Shown here one piece after another: positions 44,452 through 52,200 of a stretch of DNA of 55,053 nt (positions are counted from its first letter, which is position 1; every line of letters begins with the position of its first letter). The notes under the pieces are model-generated. The model was not told the origin of the DNA and ran no database searches. It was given only the letters and a program-made list of their open reading frames with translations. This DNA comes from Azospirillum agricola (lineage in GTDB: Bacteria; Pseudomonadota; Alphaproteobacteria; Azospirillales; Azospirillaceae): assembly GCF_017876095.1 (NCBI RefSeq), contig NZ_JAGINM010000035.1:1-55053 (forward strand), read 5' to 3'. The position numbers and the translations under genes were made by a program.

Positions 44452-45561
44452 TCAACTGCGGGACGCGGACGGGGTGCTGCGCCCGCCCACCGTCGTCTCC
44501 GCGATTCCCCGCGCCAGGGCGATGAGCGGCCCGGTCGCCCGTCCCAGCAGGGGCAGCAGCAGCACTTGCGCCATGGTCAGGCCGAGCGCCCAGGCAACCC
44601 CGACCCAGGCGGGAGCGCCGTCGGCGATGAGGCGCTTCAGATGGGGTTGGACGAACTGGAGTACGAAGCCGTTGACGATCAGCAGGTCGAGAGTCCGCGC
44701 CCCGAGGGCGGAGAGCGCCGTCGCTACGCCCCCGCCCCGTTGCGCAAGGGTCTGCGCGCTCCACAGCACGCCCAGGCTGCCGAGCAGGGCCGTGACCAGG
44801 AAGGCCGGAGCGAAGCCGATCGTCCCGAAGGCCATCCAGACGGCAACCCCCCCGTTCAGCGCCGGAATCCCGCAACGCGCGACCGGATCGAGCAGGCAGC
44901 CGTTGTTGAGCGGGGCGAGCAGCAGCGTCGCCGCGATGGCGGCGGGGATCAGAAACGAGCGCAGCCCGGCCGGCGGGCCGGCGTGGCCGGAGCGCGCCAG
45001 CCAATGCCCGATGGCGTAGAACACTGCCCCGGGCAGCAGCGCCCCCATCTGGAAACGATAGGTTCCTGTCATTTGGGCGACGACGAAGGAAGCGGCGAGG
45101 AGCGCCGCGACGGCGGCCCGGCCGGCCGGGCCGCTCCGCGCCATCGCGTGATGGGCGAGCTGGACGAAAGACAGCGCGACCAGGAACCAGACGACCGAGG
45201 TGTAGAAGCCGTAGCCGTTCAGCAGGGGGAAGAGGAGGCTGTCGAGCGTTGCGCCGGGATCCCCGAGGCCCCACGTGCCGAGCCAGCCCAGCGCGTGGAC
45301 CGCAGCCGCGATGAGCAGGAGGAGGAGCGCGTTCGCGATCGCGTCGCGCGTGCGCCGTTCCCGGAACAGCATGCCGGAGACGAGGAAGAACAGCGGCATG
45401 TGAAAGCTGTAGAGGAAACGCCACTGGGCGAAGGCGAAACCCGGTTCCTGCGCCCGTCCGAGAAAGGTCATCTCCAGGGCATGGCCGTAGAGGACGCACA
45501 GGATCCCGATGGCGCGTGCGATGTCCAGCTCGGGCCGGCGGTGCGATGCCGGGCCGGTCAT
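44452..45561 (-). CDS. Acyltransferase family 3 membrane protein
   Basis: 369 residues with about ten hydrophobic segments. RRPELDIARAIGILCVLYGHALE (8-30) carries the Arg and His of the acyltransferase-3 (OafA/NodX) family near the first membrane helix; FLYSFHMPLFFLVSGMLF is the second signature. These enzymes O-acetylate or succinylate polysaccharide at the inner membrane. The ATG lies one base after the flippase-like gene's stop. It is part of the operon 49023-42693. Confidence 0.9.
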   Translation of the reverse strand: MTGPASHRRPELDIARAIGILCVLYGHALEMTFLGRAQEPGFAFAQWRFLYSFHMPLFFLVSGMLFRERRTRDAIANALLLLLIAAAVHALGWLGTWGLGDPGATLDSLLFPLLNGYGFYTSVVWFLVALSFVQLAHHAMARSGPAGRAAVAALLAASFVVAQMTGTYRFQMGALLPGAVFYAIGHWLARSGHAGPPAGLRSFLIPAAIAATLLLAPLNNGCLLDPVARCGIPALNGGVAVWMAFGTIGFAPAFLVTALLGSLGVLWSAQTLAQRGGGVATALSALGARTLDLLIVNGFVLQFVQPHLKRLIADGAPAWVGVAWALGLTMAQVLLLPLLGRATGPLIALARGIAETTVGGRSTPSASRS

Positions 45562-45562
45562 G

Positions 45563-46522
45563 TCACGCCCGCCGTTCGCGCAGAACCAGCAGGTCGACGG
45601 CGATCCCGAGCATCGCCACCATGATCTGGAACGCGAAAATGGCCAGGGACAGGGCGAGGGCGCGGTCGGGCGCGACGCCGAAATGCCCCAGCATGCCGAC
45701 CAGTGAGATTTCGCGCAGCCCGAGGCCGCCGATCGTCAGAGGAGCCAGCAGGACGACGGTCAGCATACCGATGATCACGCACCAGATCGCGTAGCCGAGA
45801 TCGATCCCCAACCCCATGCCGAACAGAACGCAGCCGCCGACCGTCAGCGTCTGGGACAGCACCCCGTAGGCAAGGCAGAGTGCCACGGTGCGCGGTTGCA
45901 TCGCCTGGGCACGCCAGGATTCCAGGAAACGGGACAGATGCCGGCCGATCCAGCCGCGCCACCCGTCGGCGTCGCCTCGGAACAGGCGCAGGAGGACCGT
46001 CTGGACCGGACGGACGGCCAGAGCGGCGACGGACAGCAGCAGGATGCCGAGGGCGGCGGCGGTCGCCCAGACGGCGCCGCCGCCGCCGAAGCGCGTCGGC
46101 TCGGTCAACAGGCCGATCAGGGACAGCAGCAGGATGGCGAAGCCGCCAACCAGCTTGTCGAAGACCACGGCCGACACCACACCGCCTGCCTCGGCACCGT
46201 TCCCCCGGCTGAGGCGGTAGGCCTTGACGGCCTCGCCGGCGATCTGGCCGGGCAGCAGCAGGGCGTAGGCCTGGGCGATCAGGGTGTAGGCGAACAGGGA
46301 GCCGACCCGCCGCTCCGGCAGCAGGACCCCGAGCTTCAGCGCGTTGACGGCGTGCGTTGCGGCAAGCAGCGCCATGGCGGCCACCGCGAGGGAGGGCTGC
46401 ATGCCGCCGAACTCGTGCAGCACCTCCACAAGGTCGATCCGGCTCAGCAGAAACAGCAGGATGCCGGCGCTGACCAGAAGCTTGAGGGGATAGCCCAGCG
46501 ATCGCAACGGAGGGAGGGTCAA
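45563..46522 (-). CDS. Flippase-like integral membrane protein (second paralogue)
   Basis: 319 residues, about eight hydrophobic segments, same family as the protein at 36250 (LLLPGQIAGEAVKAYRL and PLTIGGLGLREISLVGM loops). The TTG start at 46522 overlaps the upstream gene's stop as TTGA and has GGAGAG about 10 bases before it, which supports this choice over the longer open frame, whose extra residues shadow the upstream glycosyltransferase. Function proposed: movement of lipid-linked intermediates. Confidence 0.83.
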   Translation of the reverse strand: MTLPPLRSLGYPLKLLVSAGILLFLLSRIDLVEVLHEFGGMQPSLAVAAMALLAATHAVNALKLGVLLPERRVGSLFAYTLIAQAYALLLPGQIAGEAVKAYRLSRGNGAEAGGVVSAVVFDKLVGGFAILLLSLIGLLTEPTRFGGGGAVWATAAALGILLLSVAALAVRPVQTVLLRLFRGDADGWRGWIGRHLSRFLESWRAQAMQPRTVALCLAYGVLSQTLTVGGCVLFGMGLGIDLGYAIWCVIIGMLTVVLLAPLTIGGLGLREISLVGMLGHFGVAPDRALALSLAIFAFQIMVAMLGIAVDLLVLRERRA

Positions 46523-49023
46523 GGCACCGTCTCTCCGCCATGGGCGACGGTGGCGGCCGCGGCCGCGGCAACAGAGGCCCAATCCACCAGTGGCGAGAGC
46601 AGCGCCGGTTCCCCGTGGGTGGAGCGGCCGGGGACGGTGGTCAGCACGGTGCGGCCGCGTGTGATCAGGTTGATGAAGACGGCGAAGTCGTCGGGGTGCC
46701 GGCTGCTGGTGAAGCGGTCGAACAGCGGCTTGTCCTGCCGCAGCGTGCCGATCCGCACCGCGAAGGTCATCGTGGTGCTGGTGGTGAACTTCCAATGGGA
46801 CGAGGCGGTCAGGATCAGGCGGGTCACCTCGCCGCCATGGCTGACCACCGGGTTTCCGGCAAGGGCCGGCGCCTTGTACTTGTCGGCGTGGTCGTAGAGG
46901 CTGACGTAGTCGGCCCGTTCCAGCCCCTCCAGCAGGGTAGCGCCGGCACCCGGCAGGTGCAGATAGTCGTCCTCGATGAAATAGAAGGGCTCGGCGTCGT
47001 CGTGTTCCAGCGCCAGGTCGCGGGCGTGGATCCAGGACGGGCCGTTGCCCAGGCTGGTGCGCTGGATGCGGATGGCGTCGCTGCGTCCAAAATGTTCAGC
47101 GGCTTCCCGCTCGATCATGACCACCGTTTCGTCGTGGCAGTTGTCGGCCACCACCGTCATCCGGCCGGGCAGCGGCCCCACCGTTTGCAGGAAATTGCGC
47201 AGGCAGGTCCGCTTGTCGGCGATCTTGGGCTTGGGATAGCCGCCGTCGCTGATCCGGTAGATGACGTTGAGCGGCCCGGCGCAGGGGCCGCGCCGCCCGG
47301 CCATCGCGTCGTGGCTGGACAGGGCGCAGTGGAGGTCGGAGAGCCGGACCGGCTGGTGCGGACCCTGGCCGGTGCTGCGCCGCAGCCCCTCGATGGCGGT
47401 TTCCGCGTCGCCGCCCAGCGCGCTGAGGTTGCCCAGCGCCTTCCAGCCTTCCAGCCAGTCCGGACGCAGGGTCACCGCCCGCCGGAAGGCCATGGCGGCG
47501 TCGCGGTAGCCAGCGGTGCGCTGGTGCGCGTTCCCGACGCCGGCGTGGAGTTCGGCGGCGTCGGGTTGCAGGGCGATGGCCGAGCGGTAGGCGGGAAGCG
47601 CCGCCGCCGCCCGATTCTGGAGGAGCAGCGTCTGGGCGAGACCGAGCCGGACAGGGACCAGATCCGCGCGCACCGCCAAAATCTGGCGATAGACGGTCTC
47701 CGCTTCCGCCAGCCGCCCGGCGTCGCGGTGACCCTGGGCGAGCGCCAGGGCGTCCTGGATGGTCATGGTCTGGGGCGCCCCGCCCGTGGCCGGCGACGGT
47801 GCCGCAGGGCTCTCCCGGCGGTCGCCGGAGATGGAATCGGGAACGGCCGCGGCGACTGGATCGCCGGAGACGGCGACGAAGGCCTCGGCGAAGGCGCGCC
47901 ATGTCCGCTCGCCGCGGATGAAACGTTCGGCCCGGGCGCCGCGCGCCTTGGCGGCGCTGCGGTCGGCGTAGAGGATCTCCAGCCGCTCGACCAGTTCCTC
48001 GACCGAGGATTCGCCCCAGCCGACGCGGCTGCCGTTGCGGTCGGGCACTGGGCGCTGGTCGTCGAGCGTCAGGCAGACGTCGCCGACCACCAGATCCATG
48101 TGGCCGGTGTTGGCCGACAGGATGACGGGAACGCCGCAGGCCATCGCTTCCATGGCGACGAGGTTGGTGGCGCCTTCGCAGCGGTTCGGGAAGACGGCGG
48201 CGTGGCATTCGGCCAGCACGCCGGCGATCTGGTGGCGACCGAGGAATCCTAGGTCGAGGAAATTGCTCTCGTCGGCGCCGTTCTCGAACGCCCAGCTGCG
48301 GACATCGATCCGGTTGTCACGCACGCGCGGAGGATGGGGAACCAGGGTGGATTCCGCCATGCCCATGCCGACCTCGGTCCAGGCGTTCTGCCACGCGGTG
48401 ACGAGCAGGGCTTCGGGGTGACGGGCGTGGAAGCGCAGGAAGGCGGCCAGCACGATGTCCTGCCCCTTGCGGAATTCCAGCTTGCCGCCCGAGAAGATGA
48501 CAAAGCGATCGCCGAAACGCCCCGAAGGTGGCGGCACGACCAGTTCGCTCGCGTCGATACCCTGGAAGGCGCAGCCGATGTTGGTGAAGCCCTGGTCCTC
48601 CAGGAGCTTCCGGTTGTAGGTGGAGTGGACGATGATCCGGTCGTAGCGGCGCGCCCGCTCCAGAACGGCGGCGTCGAAGCGGGTGTCCTCGTAGGCGATG
48701 ACGCCGATGTTGCGGTGGCCTTGGAAGCGTTGGCTCGGCGGGCCAGGCATGAAGCCGTTGCCCAGCGCGTGCATCACGTCGCATTCCCGCAACCTGAGCG
48801 TCCTGCCGGGATTCTGTTCAGTCAGGGCGAGTGTCTGCTCGTACGACGCCACCAGAGGCTGGAGCCGCGCCCGGTTTTCCGGCCGCAGGCTGCTCATCAG
48901 CGGCTTTTCCAGAAGCAGCGGCGGGCGGTTTTGCTCGACCAGATACAGGGCGGTGTGGACCCCGACCAAGCCCCAGCCGTGGATCTCCGAGAGCTGCCAA
49001 GTGAACGCCAGTTGAGGAAGCAT
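46519..49023 (-). CDS. Three-part GT4 / TPR / GT2-like glycosyltransferase
   Basis: 834 residues. The N-terminal 390 residues form a GT-B domain (SGGKLEFRKGQDIVLAAFLRF; FPNRCEGATNLVAMEAMACG). A TPR block (about 430-560) follows: DALALAQGHRDAGRLAEAET, then VYRQILAV and ALPAYRSAIALQPDAAELH. The C-terminal 240 residues contain LNVIYRISDGGYPKPKIADK, VVADNCHDETVVMI and FIEDDYLHLPGAG, resembling a GT2-type domain with an EDD metal motif. ATG 49023 was chosen; upstream in-frame residues from 49128 are GC-rich and unlike protein. It heads a six-gene leftward operon. Dual activity, for example adding two sugars in turn, is inference. Confidence 0.82.
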   Translation of the reverse strand: MLPQLAFTWQLSEIHGWGLVGVHTALYLVEQNRPPLLLEKPLMSSLRPENRARLQPLVASYEQTLALTEQNPGRTLRLRECDVMHALGNGFMPGPPSQRFQGHRNIGVIAYEDTRFDAAVLERARRYDRIIVHSTYNRKLLEDQGFTNIGCAFQGIDASELVVPPPSGRFGDRFVIFSGGKLEFRKGQDIVLAAFLRFHARHPEALLVTAWQNAWTEVGMGMAESTLVPHPPRVRDNRIDVRSWAFENGADESNFLDLGFLGRHQIAGVLAECHAAVFPNRCEGATNLVAMEAMACGVPVILSANTGHMDLVVGDVCLTLDDQRPVPDRNGSRVGWGESSVEELVERLEILYADRSAAKARGARAERFIRGERTWRAFAEAFVAVSGDPVAAAVPDSISGDRRESPAAPSPATGGAPQTMTIQDALALAQGHRDAGRLAEAETVYRQILAVRADLVPVRLGLAQTLLLQNRAAAALPAYRSAIALQPDAAELHAGVGNAHQRTAGYRDAAMAFRRAVTLRPDWLEGWKALGNLSALGGDAETAIEGLRRSTGQGPHQPVRLSDLHCALSSHDAMAGRRGPCAGPLNVIYRISDGGYPKPKIADKRTCLRNFLQTVGPLPGRMTVVADNCHDETVVMIEREAAEHFGRSDAIRIQRTSLGNGPSWIHARDLALEHDDAEPFYFIEDDYLHLPGAGATLLEGLERADYVSLYDHADKYKAPALAGNPVVSHGGEVTRLILTASSHWKFTTSTTMTFAVRIGTLRQDKPLFDRFTSSRHPDDFAVFINLITRGRTVLTTVPGRSTHGEPALLSPLVDWASVAAAAAATVAHGGETVP

Positions 49024-49169
49024 GACGATGATCCCGGTTTTCCTACGATAGCGATGCTGCGACCGCCAAGGCTCGACTGTCCGGCAACCCGCGGGGGGAC
49101 CATTCCGCGCCGGGTCGGCGCTTGTCAAGCTGTGTCGGGTTGGTCGGGATCTTGGTACGGAGGGGGGAT

Positions 49170-49200
49170 AAAAAAGAAAGGGGCGCCCGAAAGCGCCCCT
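49170..49200 (-). terminator. Rho-independent terminator of the giant repeat gene
   Basis: Stem GGGGCGC (49180-49186) pairs with GCGCCCC (49193-49199) around CCGAAA, and the A-U pair 49179/49200 extends it. On the minus strand the hairpin is followed by CTTTCTTTTTTATC. It lies 28 bases beyond the repeat gene's stop codon, an ideal intrinsic terminator. Confidence 0.85.
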
Positions 49201-49228
49201 CCCCTTGTCTTCAGGCTATCGCCAGAGT

Positions 49229-52200
49229 TCAACCGAGGTTGACGTTCCCGGTGCCGAGCAGGACGCCGTTGAAGCGCGCCAGCAGGCGGGCTTCGGTAGC
49301 GGCAACCTGACCGTCTCCGTTCGCGTCGATCACCAGGTAGAGCCCGGTGTTCGTCCCGTCGTTCGCCAGCACCAAGTTGCTTGCGTTCACCGAAGAACCG
49401 GTCAGCGAACCCAGAGCAGCGCGGAAGCTGGACAGGCCGGCATCGGCCAAGTCCGCCACCGTCGTGGACAAGGCGACGACCTCGTCGGTGATCATGTTCA
49501 CCGCTCCCTGCGCACGGGTCGCCCCTTCGAGAGCGCCGGTGCCGTTGCGGTCGACGAGAGTCCCCAACGGACCAGAGATCACGACTTGATCCGTGGTCTG
49601 GAAGTTGTTGATCACGTCGAAGCCGGTGTTGGCACCAGCGGCACCGCCGTCACCACCCGTCGTGAAGACAATCTGGTCGGCGTTCGTGCCAGACTGCAGC
49701 GTCACCGTGTCGGCACCCGCGCCGCCGACGAAGCGGATGGCGCCGCTCGTCACCGTCACGACATCCGAGCTGGTGCCGCCGAACAGGGTCTCGACGCCCG
49801 ACACCGTGATGGTGTTGGCCGTGTCGCCCAGACGGACGATGTCCGTGCCGGCGCTGCCCACCAGCGTTTCGACACCACGGGTGATCAGCGAGCCCGCCGC
49901 ACCCAGGGTGACGACATCGGTGGCCGTGCCGCCGATCAGGATCGACACACCCGACACCGTCAGCGTGTTGCCGGTGTCACCCAGGAACACGATGTCGCTG
50001 TTGGAGGCGCCGATCAGCGTCTCGACGTCGCGCAGGGCGATCGTGTTGCCCGACGCGCCCAACCGGACGATGTCGGTGCCCGCACCGCCGACCAGAACTT
50101 CGACGCCGCTGACGGTCAGGTCGTTGCCGGCCGAACCCAGGAAGACGATGTCGGTGCTGGTGCCGCCGGTGAGGGTCTCGACGCCCGACACCGTGATGGT
50201 GTTGACCGTGTCGCCCAACCGGACGATGTCGATGCCGGCGCTGCCGATCAGGGTCTCGACACTGCGGGTGATCAGCGTGTTGCCTGACGTGCCCGTCAGG
50301 CTGACGATGTCGATGGCCGTGCCGCCGATCAGAATGTCGACTTGGGAGATGGCCACCGTGTTGGTGGTGTCACCCAGGAAGACGATCTCGGTGCCGGTGT
50401 TGCCGATCAGGGTTTCGACGTCGCGCACGGCGATCGTCACGCCCGAGGAACCCAGCGTGACGACGTCGGTGCCCGCACCGCCGACCAGAACCTCGACCGC
50501 GTTGACGATCAGGTTGTTGCCGGCCGAACCCAGGAAGACGATGTCGGTGCTGGTGCCGCCGGTGAGGGTCTCGACGCCCGACACCGTGATGGTGTTGACC
50601 GTGTCGCCCAACCGGACGATGTCCACCGCCGCGCTGCCGATCAGGGTCTCGACACCGCGGGTGATCAGCGTATTGCCCGCCGTACCGCCCAGGGTGACGA
50701 CGTCATTGGCCGTGCCGCCGATCAGGATGTCGATCTGGGTAGCCATCAGCGTGTTGGCGGTGTTGCCCAGGAAGACGATCTCGGTGCCGGTGTTGCCGAT
50801 GAGGGTCTCGACGTCGCGCACGGCGATCGTCGTGCCGGCGGCAGCGAACGTGACGATGTCGGTACCCGCACCGCCGACCAGAACTTCAAGGGCGCTCGCG
50901 ACCAGGGTGTTGCCGGCGGAGCCGAGGAACACCACGTCCGTACCCGTGCCACCCGTCAGGGTTTCCAGCAAAGAGGCCGTCAGGGTGTTGCCGGCGGAGC
51001 CGAGCACGACGAGATCGGTGAAGGCGCCGCCCGTGATGCTTTCCAGGCCGGAGGTCAGCAGGGTGTTGCCCGCGGTGCCGGCGAGGGTGATGACGTCCAC
51101 GCCCGTGCCGCCGGTCAGCGTTCCGATGCTGGAAACCTGAACGACGTTCCGGGTGTTGCCGAGGATGATCAGATCGGAGGCGCTGCCGCCGGTCAGGGTC
51201 TCGATGTCACGCATGACCAGCGTGTTGCCGGCCGCACCAATCAGAGTGACGACATCGGTGTTCGCGCTGCCGACCAGGACTTCCACCTGGCTGACGAGCA
51301 ACGTGCCACCGGTGCCGCCGAGGTAGACGACGTCGGTGCCGAAGCCGCCGCCCAGGGTCTCGATCGCCGAGACCAGCAGGGTGTTGCCGCTGGAGCCGAG
51401 GGAGACGCTGTCGACGCCCACGCCACCCGTGAGGGTTTCGAGGGACTGGACGACCACCGCGTTGCCGGCGGAGCCGAGCGTGACGACGTCGGTGCCCGTG
51501 CCGCCCCAGACCTGTTCGACCAGGGTGACCGCCAGGGTGTTGCCACCGGCGCCCAGGGTGATGACGTCGGTGCCGGTGTTGCCGGTCAGGGTCTCGATCG
51601 CCGAAACCACCAGCGTAGTGCCGACGGTGGTGCCGATGTTGATAACATCGGTGCCCGTGCCGCCGACCAGGGTCTCCAGAGCGACGACCAGCAGGGTGTT
51701 GCCGGTGTTGCCCAGGGTGACCAGATCGTTGCCGGCGGAGCCGGTCAGGGTCTCGAGGTCACGGGCGATGAGCGTGTTGCCGTTGCCGGCCAGCGTGATG
51801 GTGTCGGTGCCCGCACCGCCGATGAGCAGCTCGACGCCGCTGACCAGCAGGTTGTTGCCGGTGGAGCCGAGGAAGACCAGATCGTTGCCCGCACCGCCCG
51901 TGATGGTCTCGAGCGCCGAGGCCAGCAGGGTGTTGCCGGCGGAGCCGAGGGTGACGGTGTCAGTGCCGGTGTTGCCGATCAGGGTCTCGACCGACGAGAC
52001 CAGCATCGCGCTGCCGGAGGTGACGCCGATGGTGACGACGTCGGTGCCGGTGCCGCCGACCAGGGTCTCCAGGGCCGACACGACCAGCGTGTTGCCGGTG
52101 TTGCCCAGGGTGACGGTGTCGATGCCGCCCGAACCGGTGACGGTCTCGAGATCACGGACGATGATCGTGTTGTTGGCGCCGCCCAGGGTGACGCTGTCGG

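Noticed and set aside
49099..49128. TTGACA on the minus strand (49128-49123) upstream of the operon starting at 49023
   Set aside because: The hexamer 17 bases downstream (GAATGG) is a poor -10 match, so I did not call a promoter.
49593..51140. Long open frame on the plus strand opposite the giant repeat gene, itself repetitive
   Set aside because: It mirrors the 78-base repeat of the real gene and arises because GC-rich repeats lack stops on the opposite strand; no start context or domain supports it.
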